Origin: JABSSA01 sp039960995
Lineage (GTDB): Bacteria; Pseudomonadota; Alphaproteobacteria; Rhodobacterales; Rhodobacteraceae
DNA: 64,000 nucleotides
Direction: 5' to 3'
Assembly (NCBI GenBank): GCA_039960995.1
Contig: JBDVKF010000076.1
Location: 1 to 64,000 of the forward strand
In this document: piece after piece, positions 43,473-52,683 of the stretch
How the letters are laid out: every line of letters begins with the position of its first letter
Numbering within the stretch: the stretch's first letter is position 1
Position numbers and translations under genes: made by a program
Notes under the pieces: generated by a model
What the model was told of the DNA's origin: nothing
The model's input: only the letters and a program-made list of their open reading frames with translations
The model's database searches: none

Positions 43473-44495
43473 ATGTCACAAAACCTATTAAACAGTGGAA
43501 TGACACGCCGCAGGCTTTTGGGTACGGGTGCAGCCGTTGGCACACTTGCATCACTTGGGCCGATCCGTGCGATGGCTCAATCGCCTTTGAAGGTCGCGGG
43601 CATCTACACCGTGCCAGTGGAACAACAATGGGTCAGTCGCATCCATTTGGCCGCGTTGGCGGCACAAGATCGCGGCGACATTACGTACACCTTTTCGGAA
43701 AACACAGCGAACACAGATTACCCACGGGTGATGCGCGAATATGCCGAACAGGGCGTGGATCTGATTGTGGGTGAGATTTTTGGCGCCGAAGCCGAAGCCC
43801 GCGAAGTGGCCGCAGAATATCCCAATGTTGCGTTCCTGATGGGGTCGTCTTTCAAAGAAGACGCGGCATTGCCGAACCTGTCTGTTTTTGACAACTACAT
43901 CCAAGACGCGTCCTATCTGACGGGTATTATCGCAGGTGCGATGTCCCAAAGTGGCAATATCGGCATGGTCGGCGGATTTCCTATCCCCGAAGTGAACCGA
44001 TTGATGCACGCCTTCATGGCAGGCGCGCGCGAAATGAACCCGGATGTGGCGTTCCAAGTGTCGTTCATCGGTTCGTGGTTCGATCCACCCAAGGCAAAAG
44101 AAACCGCATTTGCGATGATCGAGAATGGATCAGACATGCTCTATGCGGAACGCTTTGGTGTGTCTGACGCTGCCAAGGAAAAGGGCGTTTTGGCCATTGG
44201 CAACGTGATCGACACGCAACCGGATTATCCCGACACAGTGGTTGCGTCCGCCATTTGGCATTTCGAAGCGACCTTGGACAACGCGATTGCAGCCGTCAAA
44301 GCGGGCAGTTTTACCGCCGCGGATTACGGCGCATATTCCTTCATGAAAGAAGGCGGGTGTTCTTTGGCCCCTTACGGAACGTTTGAAGGCAAAATTCCGC
44401 AAAACGCACTGGATCTAGTGGCAGAACGAACAGCCGCGATCAAAGATGGGTCATTCACAGTGACCATCAACGACGACGAACCAAAATCGTCCTGA
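43473..44495 (+). CDS. BMP-family ABC transporter substrate-binding protein
   Basis: A 340-residue periplasmic binding protein of the PnrA/Med (BMP) family, which typically binds purine nucleosides. A Tat signal (TRRRLLGTGAAVGTLASLG) precedes KVAGIYTVPVEQQWVSRIHL and 'FLMGSSFKEDAALPNLSVFD', then 'YLTGIIAGAMSQSGNIGMVG', the family core. It is the first gene of an operon with an ATPase, two permeases and a cytosine-deaminase-like hydrolase, which supports nucleoside or nucleobase uptake. Confidence 0.9.
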   Translation: MSQNLLNSGMTRRRLLGTGAAVGTLASLGPIRAMAQSPLKVAGIYTVPVEQQWVSRIHLAALAAQDRGDITYTFSENTANTDYPRVMREYAEQGVDLIVGEIFGAEAEAREVAAEYPNVAFLMGSSFKEDAALPNLSVFDNYIQDASYLTGIIAGAMSQSGNIGMVGGFPIPEVNRLMHAFMAGAREMNPDVAFQVSFIGSWFDPPKAKETAFAMIENGSDMLYAERFGVSDAAKEKGVLAIGNVIDTQPDYPDTVVASAIWHFEATLDNAIAAVKAGSFTAADYGAYSFMKEGGCSLAPYGTFEGKIPQNALDLVAERTAAIKDGSFTVTINDDEPKSS

Positions 44496-44496
44496 C

Positions 44497-46041
44497 ATGA
44501 TTGGCGCAGAGCAGGCGCAGCCAGTTCTGCGCCTTTCCAACATCACCAAAACATTTGGCGCGGTCACGGCCAATGACGACATTAGTTTTGTCTTGGGGCA
44601 GGGCGAAGTGATTGCGTTGCTCGGCGAAAACGGTGCGGGCAAAACGACACTGATGAATGTTCTGTTTGGTCAGTACACGGCCGACAAAGGGTCGGTCGAA
44701 GTGTTTGGCGAAACGCTTCCGGCCGGAAATCCGCGCGCTGCTTTGGATGCGGGTGTTGGCATGGTGCATCAACATTTCACGCTGGCCGAAAACCTGACGG
44801 TTTGGGAAAACATCGCACTGGGAACGCAAGGTCTTGGTGCGATCTCGTTGAATGCACGCGCCACGCGGGCCCGCATTTCCGAATTATCCGAACGGTTTCA
44901 TTTGGCCGTTGATCCAAATGCGCGGGTCGGTCTTTTGACCGTTGGCGAACGTCAGCGTGTAGAAATCCTCAAGGCGCTATACCGCAACGCGCGCATTCTT
45001 ATTCTGGATGAACCAACTGCCGTTCTGACACCGCAAGAAACCGACGCGCTGTTTGCGACCCTGCGCGAGGCCGTGGGGACCGGGCTTTCCATCGTTTTCA
45101 TCTCACACAAGCTTCACGAAGTGATGGCCATTTCCAATCGTGTATTGGTGCTGCGGCACGGGAAACTGGTGGCGCAGCGTGCCATTGATGAAACGTCACG
45201 CGAAGAATTGGCCGCTTTGATGGTGGGCAGCGAAGTCACCGCACCCACAGTCGAGGCGCGTCCGGCTGGCCCGGAAATTGTCGCGTTGCGGAATGTATCG
45301 ACGCCCGGAAATGACGCAGTTCAGGGATTGCAGAACCTATCGCTGTCTTTATGCGCGGGACAAATCACCGGTTTGGCCGGTGTTTCGGGAAATGGGCAAG
45401 CCGCGTTGTCGGATGTGCTGTGCGGATTGAACCAGCCACAAAGCGGCAGCTTGTTGATTGACGGGCAGGTGATCCGCAATTGGTCGCCAAGAACGGCCAT
45501 CGCCAAAGGGATCGCCCGCATTCCAGAAGACCGCCATAAAACCGGAACCATTGCAGATTTCGATTTGACCGAAAACGCGATACTAGAACGCTATGCCACA
45601 GATTTTGCGCGCAACGGTTGGATCAATTGGAAAGCTGCGCGCAAACACGCCAAAGATTTGATCGACACATATGATGTGCGCTGTCCCGGCCCAGATACGC
45701 GTATTCGACTGCTGTCAGGCGGCAACATGCAAAAGCTCATTCTGGGGCGCGTGCTAGATGGTGAACCCAAGGTCATATTGGCCAACCAACCGGTGCGTGG
45801 CTTGGATGTCGGGGCCGTCAATTACGTCCACGGGCGGTTGGCCCAAGCCCGCGATGCGGGTGCTGCCGTTTTGCTGATCTCCGAAGATTTGGATGAGATT
45901 ATGGCCCTGTCGGATGTGATCCACGTCATCTCAGAAGGGCGGCTTAGCCCTGCATTCCCACGCGGGACAATGCAGCCGGACGCCTTGGGGATCTGGATGG
46001 CCGGAGACGGGTTTGAAACCGAGGTCGCGCATGCGTCTTGA
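44497..46041 (+). CDS. ABC transporter ATPase, duplicated (RbsA/YufO-type)
   Basis: The 514-residue ATPase has two nucleotide-binding domains in one chain. The first has an intact Walker A (GENGAGKTT), signature LLTVGERQRVEILKAL and Walker B LILDEPTAVL. The second is partly degenerate: GVSGNGQAALSDVL lacks the Walker A lysine, the signature is LSGGNMQKLIL, and the Walker B region is 'VILANQPVRGLDVG', as usual for this family. It powers the BMP-type nucleoside transporter. It begins one base after the binding protein stop and overlaps the permease gene. Confidence 0.9.
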   Translation: MIGAEQAQPVLRLSNITKTFGAVTANDDISFVLGQGEVIALLGENGAGKTTLMNVLFGQYTADKGSVEVFGETLPAGNPRAALDAGVGMVHQHFTLAENLTVWENIALGTQGLGAISLNARATRARISELSERFHLAVDPNARVGLLTVGERQRVEILKALYRNARILILDEPTAVLTPQETDALFATLREAVGTGLSIVFISHKLHEVMAISNRVLVLRHGKLVAQRAIDETSREELAALMVGSEVTAPTVEARPAGPEIVALRNVSTPGNDAVQGLQNLSLSLCAGQITGLAGVSGNGQAALSDVLCGLNQPQSGSLLIDGQVIRNWSPRTAIAKGIARIPEDRHKTGTIADFDLTENAILERYATDFARNGWINWKAARKHAKDLIDTYDVRCPGPDTRIRLLSGGNMQKLILGRVLDGEPKVILANQPVRGLDVGAVNYVHGRLAQARDAGAAVLLISEDLDEIMALSDVIHVISEGRLSPAFPRGTMQPDALGIWMAGDGFETEVAHAS

Positions 46042-47080
46042 ACCGATCACAAACCCAACTTTGTCGCGCCGTTTGGTGCCGCCTATCTTGGCCATCGCGG
46101 CAAGCTTTGGCATCGCGGCGCTGCTGGCTTTGATCGCGGGCGGCAATCCATGGTCGGTGTTTGGGCTGATCTTTGAAGGGGCCTTTGGATCCCAATTCGC
46201 TGCACTCGAAACACTGAACCGGGCGACGCCTTTGATCTTCACCGGGCTCGCCGTCGCCGTGGCCTTTCGCGCCAAGCTTTGGAACATCGGAGCCGAAGCC
46301 CAGCTTTATGTCGGGGCGGTCGTTACTGTCGTGTTGGGGACAGGCGCATTGGCCTTGCCCGCGCCGGTTTTACTGCCTCTGCTGGCCGCCACGGCGATGA
46401 CCGCTGGCGCACTGCTGCTGCTTATTCCCGCGCTCTTGAAAACCCGATTGGGCGTGGACGAAGTGGTGACCACGCTGTTGTTGAACTTCATTTTCCTCTT
46501 GTTCGTGTCCTATCTTTTGGAAGGCCCCTTAAAAGACCCGCTTGGCATGGGGTGGCCCAAATCGGCTCGATTGATCCCAGAGGCACGTTTGCCGCGTATC
46601 GTGGAAGCACTCAGGCTACATTGGGGGTTTGCCTTGGCTTTGATCGCGGCACTTGCGGTTTGGATCATCGACGCCAAAACGACCCTTGGGTTCGAAATGC
46701 GTGCAGTGGGCCAAAACCCGGACGCGGCACGCTTTGCGGGCATTCCTGTTGGTCGGGTGATCTTGAAAACCGCTTTGTTGTCTGGCGGACTTGCCGCGCT
46801 GGCCGGATTTTCCGAAGTCTCGGGGCTAAAAGGGTCGCTGACGCTCGATCTGTCGCCGGGCTTTGGCTACACCGGGATTGTCGTCGCCATGCTGGCGTTG
46901 CTGCACCCGCTGGGCGTTGTCGTTGCGGCCTTGTTTGTGGCGGCCATCTTTGTCGGGGCCGATAGCATGAGCCGCGCCGCCGGTGTGCCCACCTATCTGG
47001 CGGATATCATGCTGGCCTCAGCGTTGTTGCTGACAGTGCTTGCCATATTGATCACCAAATTCCGCGTGCGAAGGGATTAA
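46031..47080 (+). CDS. ABC transporter permease 1 (BMP/nucleoside type)
   Basis: The 349-residue inner-membrane permease of the BPD_transp_2 family has about nine helices. 'NIGAEAQLYVGAVVTVVLGT' and 'RAVGQNPDAARFAGIPVGRV' are the conserved cytoplasmic loops that contact the ATPase. ATG 46031 lies within the end of the ATPase gene (11-bp overlap). It pairs with the second permease immediately downstream. Confidence 0.9.
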   Translation: MRLEPITNPTLSRRLVPPILAIAASFGIAALLALIAGGNPWSVFGLIFEGAFGSQFAALETLNRATPLIFTGLAVAVAFRAKLWNIGAEAQLYVGAVVTVVLGTGALALPAPVLLPLLAATAMTAGALLLLIPALLKTRLGVDEVVTTLLLNFIFLLFVSYLLEGPLKDPLGMGWPKSARLIPEARLPRIVEALRLHWGFALALIAALAVWIIDAKTTLGFEMRAVGQNPDAARFAGIPVGRVILKTALLSGGLAALAGFSEVSGLKGSLTLDLSPGFGYTGIVVAMLALLHPLGVVVAALFVAAIFVGADSMSRAAGVPTYLADIMLASALLLTVLAILITKFRVRRD

Positions 47081-47081
47081 G

Positions 47082-48026
47082 ATGGAACTGTTCGACATCC
47101 TGATTTCAGCGTCGTTCTGGGCCGCCGCCATTCGTATCGCGTCGCCTTTGATCTTTGCCACGATGGGGGAATTGATCTGCGAACGGGCCGGTGTTCTGAA
47201 CCTTGGCATCGAAGGGATTATGGTCGCTGGCGCATTCGCCGGATGGATCAGCGTCTGGGCCGGGCTGCCGTTGTGGGGGGGTGTCGGCGTCGCTTTGGTC
47301 ACAGGAATGGCCATCGGTTTGGTGCATGCCACCTTGTCGGTGCCCTTTGGATTGTCACAACACGTGGTTGGCATTGGGGTCACGCTGCTGGCAACATCGC
47401 TCACATTCTACACCTATCGCGTGGTCCTGCCCGAAGTCTCATCACCGCCAAAAATCGAAGCCTTCCAGCCCTATCCGGTGCCCTTTTTGTCCGATCTGCC
47501 GATCATTGGCCCGGCTTTGTTCAATCAAACACCGCTGACCTATGCCGCTTTCCTCTTGGTCGCGTTGACGGCGTTTGTTTTATACCGCACGCCGCTTGGT
47601 TTGGCGGTGCGGGCTGCGGGCGAAAACCCGTCAGCCGTGGCCGCACAAGGGCTGTCCGTGACGGCCATCCGTATGGGCGCTGTCATGGTGGGCAGCGGGT
47701 TCATGGCGGTTGGTGGCGCGTTCCTGACCATGTCCGCATTCGACAGTTTCTTTTTTGAAATGGTCAACGGACGCGGTTGGATTTGCATTGCGTTGGTGGT
47801 GTTCGGCGCGTGGCGTCCGGGCAAAGCCCTGTTGGGCGCCATTCTGTTTGCCGCGTTTGATGCGTTGCAAATCCGTCTGCAACAGACCGAAATCGCGGTG
47901 GTCATTCCGTATCAGGTTTTTCTGATGATGCCCTATGTCTTGTCCATACTCGCGTTGGTTTTGATGTCCCGCAGGGCCGAAGTGCCCGCGGCATTGATGG
48001 TGCCATTCAATAAGGGAGAAAGATGA
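47082..48026 (+). CDS. ABC transporter permease 2 (BMP/nucleoside type)
   Basis: The 314-residue permease, second half of the transmembrane pair. Conserved blocks 'ICERAGVLNLGIEGIMVAGA' and 'RAAGENPSAVAAQGLSVTAI' match YufQ/NupQ-like proteins. One base separates it from the previous permease, and its last four bases overlap the amidohydrolase gene (ATGA), so transport and hydrolysis are translationally linked. Confidence 0.9.
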   Translation: MELFDILISASFWAAAIRIASPLIFATMGELICERAGVLNLGIEGIMVAGAFAGWISVWAGLPLWGGVGVALVTGMAIGLVHATLSVPFGLSQHVVGIGVTLLATSLTFYTYRVVLPEVSSPPKIEAFQPYPVPFLSDLPIIGPALFNQTPLTYAAFLLVALTAFVLYRTPLGLAVRAAGENPSAVAAQGLSVTAIRMGAVMVGSGFMAVGGAFLTMSAFDSFFFEMVNGRGWICIALVVFGAWRPGKALLGAILFAAFDALQIRLQQTEIAVVIPYQVFLMMPYVLSILALVLMSRRAEVPAALMVPFNKGER

Positions 48027-49303
48027 TGTTCGATCTGATCGTCAAGGGCGGCACCTTGCCGGATGGCACTGTCGCGGATATCGCGATCAGGGGTGACCGC
48101 ATCGTCGAGATCGCACCAAACATCCAAGCCGACGCCCAAGAGGTTGTGGACGCGACAGGCGATCTGGTCGCGCCGCCTTTTGTTGATCCGCATTTCCACA
48201 TGGATGCAACGCTGTCCTATGGGACGCCCCGCGTGAATGCCTCCGGAACATTGCTGGAAGGTATTTCGCTTTGGGGCGAATTGCGGGATTTGGCGACTGT
48301 CGATGAGATGGTCGAACGCGCTTTGCGCTATTGCGATTGGGCTGTTTCGATGGGGCTTTTGGCCATTCGCAGCCACGTAGACACGACGCCGGATCACCTG
48401 AACACAATGACCGCAATGTTGCAGGTGCGTGAGACCGTCAAAGACTATATCGATCTGCAGCTTGTCGCCTTTCCGCAAGATGGGCTGTATCGCTCCGAGA
48501 CAGGGCGTGACAACGTCCTGCGCGCATTGGACATGGGTGTGGATGTCGTCGGGGGCATCCCGCATTTTGAACGGACCATGGAAGACGGTGCGGCCTCAAT
48601 GAAAGACCTGTGCGAGATCGCTGCTGATCGCGGGTTGATGGTCGACATCCATTGCGATGAAACGGACGACCCAATGTCCCGTCATATCGAAGCATTGGCG
48701 TTTCAAACCCAAAGGCTTGGATTGCAAAACCGCGTCGCTGCAAGCCATCTGACTTCGATGCATTCCATGGACAATTATTACGTGTCCAAACTGTTGCCAC
48801 TGATCGCTGAGGCCGAAATTTCAGCCATCCCAAATCCATTGATCAATATCGTCCTCCAAGGGCGTCATGACACCTTTCCCAAACGGCGTGGACTGACTCG
48901 TGTCAAAGAAATGCAGGCAATGGGCATTCAGGTCGGATGGGGGCAGGACTGTGTTCTGGACCCTTGGTACAGTCTTGGCACAGCGGATATGCTGGACGTC
49001 GCTTTCATGGGGATGCACGTGGCGCAGATGACGCATCCTGACGAAATGGCGCGCTGCTTTACGATGGTCACCGAAACAAACGCCGCGATTATGGGCCTGA
49101 CTGACTATGGGCTGCGCAAGGGCGCGCTGGCATCCTTGGTTGTCTTGGATGCGCAAAACCCCGTGGACGCGTTGCGCCTGCGCGCGACGCGACTGGCCGT
49201 GATCGCCAGGGGGAAAGTGGTCGCAACGACCGCCCGTGGTGATGCTAGCGTCAATTTACCGGGCAGACCAACCACAACCAACCGACGCGCGACGTGGCTT
49301 TGA
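48023..49303 (+). CDS. Cytosine deaminase-like amidohydrolase
   Basis: The 426-residue, metal-dependent amidohydrolase of the CodA branch has metal ligands in FVDPHFHMD (H-x-H near 59-61), VDIHCDETDD (His near 210) and VGWGQDCVLDPWYSLG (Asp near 310), with SHLTSMHSM between. CodA-like enzymes deaminate cytosine, isoguanine or related pyrimidines and creatinine-like rings. Its place at the end of a nucleoside-type ABC operon supports action on the imported base. GGGAG is near the start; ATG 48026 is an equally possible start. Confidence 0.85.
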   Translation: MMFDLIVKGGTLPDGTVADIAIRGDRIVEIAPNIQADAQEVVDATGDLVAPPFVDPHFHMDATLSYGTPRVNASGTLLEGISLWGELRDLATVDEMVERALRYCDWAVSMGLLAIRSHVDTTPDHLNTMTAMLQVRETVKDYIDLQLVAFPQDGLYRSETGRDNVLRALDMGVDVVGGIPHFERTMEDGAASMKDLCEIAADRGLMVDIHCDETDDPMSRHIEALAFQTQRLGLQNRVAASHLTSMHSMDNYYVSKLLPLIAEAEISAIPNPLINIVLQGRHDTFPKRRGLTRVKEMQAMGIQVGWGQDCVLDPWYSLGTADMLDVAFMGMHVAQMTHPDEMARCFTMVTETNAAIMGLTDYGLRKGALASLVVLDAQNPVDALRLRATRLAVIARGKVVATTARGDASVNLPGRPTTTNRRATWL

Positions 49304-49358
49304 CACTTGCCCTGTCATTTGTCATGTGAGTGTCCAGCAGACCCCCCAAAAGGCCGCT

Positions 49359-50039
49359 ATGTTTTCTAGATACGCCGTCTATTACACGCCCGCCCCGTCC
49401 AGTGCCTTGGCCCAATTTGGCGCGCGGTGGCTTGGCTGGGACAGCGGTACGGGGCAGGCGCTACCAGCTCTGAAAGCGCCAGCAGTGGATGTACCAAGCA
49501 TTACGCAAACGCCGCGAAAATACGGGTTTCATGGTACGATCAAACCGCCGTTCCGTCTGGCGCCGGGAACAAATGCAAAAGAACTGGAAAACCGGCTAAA
49601 CAAGGTTTGTTCCACGCAGGCTGCAGTGACCCTTTCGGGATTAAAGCTGCAGCGTTTGGGGGGATTCCTTGCCTTGGTTCCTGATGGGGCTGCTGATGAT
49701 TTGGCGCAGCTGGCCGCACACATAGTACAAAGCCTTGATGATTTCAGAGCGCCCCCCAGTGACGCGGAACTGGCCAAACGTCGCGCACGATCGTTGACCC
49801 CAAAGCAAGAAGAATACCTTCGACGCTGGGGGTATCCCTATGTAATGGAAGAATTTCGCTTCCACATGACCCTGTCAGGCCAGTTGATCCAAGACGATCT
49901 TGAAGCTGCAGAAATGGCTTTGACAGAGCTTCTGCAAAACGTGCCATTGTCCCCATTTGAAGTCGATGCGTTGACATTGTTGGGCGAAGCTGAGGATGGC
50001 CAGTTCCATCAATTGCACCGTTTTGCGCTGACGGGATAA
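49359..50039 (+). CDS. DUF1045 / 2H-phosphoesterase-like protein
   Basis: The 226-residue protein begins MFSRYAVYYTPAPSSALAQF; the open frame extends upstream into the amidohydrolase gene but family members start here. Two H-x-T motifs, KYGFHGTIKPPF near 50 and FRFHMTLSG near 168, are the paired catalytic motifs of 2H phosphoesterases. DUF1045 proteins often accompany C-P lyase genes and are annotated as phosphonate metabolism proteins, but no phn genes are present here. Function here is unassigned. Confidence 0.82.
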   Translation: MFSRYAVYYTPAPSSALAQFGARWLGWDSGTGQALPALKAPAVDVPSITQTPRKYGFHGTIKPPFRLAPGTNAKELENRLNKVCSTQAAVTLSGLKLQRLGGFLALVPDGAADDLAQLAAHIVQSLDDFRAPPSDAELAKRRARSLTPKQEEYLRRWGYPYVMEEFRFHMTLSGQLIQDDLEAAEMALTELLQNVPLSPFEVDALTLLGEAEDGQFHQLHRFALTG

Positions 50040-51083
50040 CGCGTCAAGAATACCGCGTTAGGACACAATAGCGCCCTCATGCGACAAACTGATTTGGCAC
50101 GACGCTCAAAGCTTATTTGCTACCGGTGGTTGGGTCGTTTGAATTGGCAACAATTTCGGGTGATTGCGCCACTTCAGGCGGATTTCCGCAACAAATGGAA
50201 TTTAGAAAAATTACCTATTTTCAATAGGGTGAAGTTTTCTTTCGTGTGAGATTTCTGAAGACAGCTCCCATGGGCGATTTTCACGTGCACGTTATTGCTA
50301 GTTCCCGCTGGAAGTGTTATTTTATCACTATAATATCGTAGGATTTTTTTATGCACGTTACTGACCAACCAACTCAGGTGGATTTTGTGAGATCCCGCCA
50401 GACACGCGTGAACCAACGATCACTATTCTTTTTCGTCCTTGGTTTTTTATGCGCTTGCGCTGGGATGCTCGTTCTCAGCTGAGATTATTATTTTAGGGCT
50501 ATTTTTAGCACCGACTACATTGACTTGCTGACACTGAAAAGTCTAGCACCATGTCTTCAATGCACTTCACACAACGCTTTGCGATAGGCTAAGGCGCGTC
50601 AACGGCTGTGTCGTTGGACCAGCGCGCGACGCGTGCGCTTGAGGTTCTGGGCGGCACATCCTTTTCCTGGATCTAAGCCGTCTCTAAAGACAGAAATTGT
50701 GACACTTAGGCGATCGATCCAGATGCGACACGATGGGCAGGTTCTTGGGTCCAAGTGTGTATCTGGCTGCGAAACGCTCTCAACCGCTAAGGTTTAAGGG
50801 CCAAAGTCAACGCAGAACGGTAACTTTGAACAATCGCAAAAAGCCAAAAATAACCTAATCCATTGAAATCAAACGCGATGATCAAAGCCTGACGCGGCGC
50901 CGCCGCGACTCGGCTTACGGCATTTATGCTTAAAAATTGGACTTTCGCAAAAAAAACGTGCAAATCCGAGTCTGCCATACAATAATGCGGATCGACTGCT
51001 CAAGGTTGGCTCAACTTTGGTCAGGGGAATTTACAATGCCAGCGACAATTTAGCTGAAAATTTAAAAAAGAAACGACGAGAGT
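50040..51083. other. Gene-poor interval of about 1 kb
   Basis: Apart from one possible 43-residue membrane peptide (50351-50482) no gene is supported. The sequence includes AT-rich stretches (50170-50350; 50930-51080) and a GC-rich middle. The right end should carry the promoter of the cytochrome operon. No IS remnant was recognised. Confidence 0.45.
50351..50482 (+). CDS. Possible 43-residue single-pass membrane protein
   Basis: ATG at 50351 has AGGA eight bases upstream and a TATAAT at 50329-50334. The product has a charged N-terminus (TDQPTQVDFVRSRQTRVNQR) and one hydrophobic helix, SLFFFVLGFLCACAGMLVLS, before the stop. Small single-pass proteins of this layout are common but rarely annotated. 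There is no homology argument, so this rests on the site and the composition. Confidence 0.3.
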   Translation: MHVTDQPTQVDFVRSRQTRVNQRSLFFFVLGFLCACAGMLVLS

Positions 51084-51869
51084 ATGCAGTGTATTTTCCA
51101 CGAGCCTTTGCAGGCATTTCGCAACCTTGCTTGTTGTTGGTTACGGGTGGTTTTGGTCCTACTTTTGGCTTCGGTTTTGCCGCCGGCCATGGCATCAGCG
51201 CAAACCGTCGAAATCGAACCGGACTCGGCATTTTTCCAACGCGGGACAGAGTTGTACCTGCAGCATTGCTTTTCTTGCCACGGTCCAAGTGGCGACGGTC
51301 AGGGCCCTATTGCAGAGTTCTTTGTACCGCGCCCACCAGACTTTAAAGTGGGCAACTTCAAATTCGTAACCTCCGACTTGGGTGAATACCCAACCCGCGA
51401 CGATGTCATTCGGGCGATCGATCACGGCGGGCTAAGCGGGACGGAAATCGGAATTCCGTCTTTCAAAGACATCGAAACGTTGGACCGGATCGCGATATCT
51501 GAAGCGGTTCGGGTATTTGCCGAAATTCCAGAATATGCCGACCCATTTTTGGTACCACCGCAGCCTGCGTCGGCCAAAATTGAGACAGGCAAAGCACTGT
51601 ACTCGGAACATGGATGCATCGATTGTCACGGCCCCAATGGGGATGGCAACGGCATCTTGTCCCCGGAATTGGTTGATTCCCGCGGTTACAAGGTGATACC
51701 GGCCAACTTAACCTTAGGTAAATTTAAGGGTGGGAACGCGTCGGAAAACGTCTGGATGCGTATCTATGCGGGAATTGCTGGCACCCCGATGCCGTCTTTT
51801 GGGCGTAATTTGTCGGTGCAGGACATCTGGTCAATAGTGACTTTCGTAGAGTCTTTTCGGGAAGAATAA
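51084..51869 (+). CDS. Di-haem cytochrome c
   Basis: The 261-residue exported protein has a signal segment 'LRVVLVLLLASVLPPAMASA' and two cytochrome c domains, each with one CxxCH: CFSCHGPSGDGQGP near 62 and CIDCHGPNGDGNG near 180. MPSFGRNLSVQDIWSIVTF provides the second axial methionine. Likely passes electrons to or from the MauG/CCP-like peroxidase encoded two genes downstream. The three genes form one operon. Confidence 0.88.
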   Translation: MQCIFHEPLQAFRNLACCWLRVVLVLLLASVLPPAMASAQTVEIEPDSAFFQRGTELYLQHCFSCHGPSGDGQGPIAEFFVPRPPDFKVGNFKFVTSDLGEYPTRDDVIRAIDHGGLSGTEIGIPSFKDIETLDRIAISEAVRVFAEIPEYADPFLVPPQPASAKIETGKALYSEHGCIDCHGPNGDGNGILSPELVDSRGYKVIPANLTLGKFKGGNASENVWMRIYAGIAGTPMPSFGRNLSVQDIWSIVTFVESFREE

Positions 51870-51904
51870 GGGTCATATTTTTTAGTTAGAATAAGGGAAA
51901 ATAG

Positions 51905-52669
51905 ATGAACTTTGAGCGCCGCAATTTACTTTTAGGCGGTGTATCGAGCGCGATGCTTTTTACGGCAGCAAGGCAAATATCGGCACAAGTGCCCGAGAAT
52001 TACCAAGCAATTGATATACCCCGTACATCAGGAAGCTTACGCGGCAGCGTTAAGTACTCTGGACCACCAGTGGATCCTCGCGAAGTTCGCGTAACAAAGG
52101 ATCAATCGATTTGTGGCGAAGGGTTTCGTTCCACCAATCCGATCCGAACGTCAGAAGATGGTCTGCTTGCAGATGCTGTCGTTCAGATCAAAGGGATCAC
52201 CGCAGGAAAAGCGTGGGATCCGGAATTTAACGAAGCTAAAATCTATCAAATCGATTGTAGCTTCCAACCGCATGTCCAGATTGTTTGGGAAAAGGCAGAT
52301 GTTTACGTCGTCAATCTGGACCCTATTCTGCACAACATTAACGCCTACGAAGTCCATCAAGGGACGCGGCGGTCGCTGTTCAGTTTTTCCCAACCTCGTT
52401 TGGGACAAGAAGACCGAATTCCTCTTAAGCTTCGTCGCAGCAATCTGATTAACTTGGATTGTAACGCACATGGCTGGATGGAAGGTTGGGTTTACACATC
52501 GCCGTCGCCTTACTTTTTCGTCACCGGTTCTGACGGAAGATTTGAAATCGACGGCATCCCGCCGGGCCAATACGAATTGTCTATTTGGCACCCAGTAATC
52601 GGGGAACGCACTGGCGCGCTTGTCGTCGAAGACGGTGCTGATCTTAAATTTGATCTGGTGTTGTCATGA
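51905..52669 (+). CDS. Exported cupredoxin/CarboxypepD-like protein
   Basis: A 254-residue protein with a probable Tat signal (FERRNLLLGGVSSAMLF). An N-terminal beta domain (about 40-190) has a cupredoxin-like arrangement with 'LDPILHNINAYEVHQ' and 'LINLDCNAHGWMEGWVY': H, C and H residues that could bind copper. The C-terminal segment 'GRFEIDGIPPGQYELSIWHP' is a carboxypeptidase-regulatory-like beta sandwich. Proteins of this make-up are often labelled methylamine-utilization-like and occur beside MauG homologues, as here. Its stop overlaps the ATG at 52666. Confidence 0.7.
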   Translation: MNFERRNLLLGGVSSAMLFTAARQISAQVPENYQAIDIPRTSGSLRGSVKYSGPPVDPREVRVTKDQSICGEGFRSTNPIRTSEDGLLADAVVQIKGITAGKAWDPEFNEAKIYQIDCSFQPHVQIVWEKADVYVVNLDPILHNINAYEVHQGTRRSLFSFSQPRLGQEDRIPLKLRRSNLINLDCNAHGWMEGWVYTSPSPYFFVTGSDGRFEIDGIPPGQYELSIWHPVIGERTGALVVEDGADLKFDLVLS

Positions 52670-52683
52670 AGGGGATCGGAAAA

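Noticed and set aside
50174..50416. 80-codon minus-strand ORF in the 50-51 kb gap
   Set aside because: No domain, no ribosome site and AT-rich composition; a plus-strand small ORF overlapping it has better signals, though still weak.
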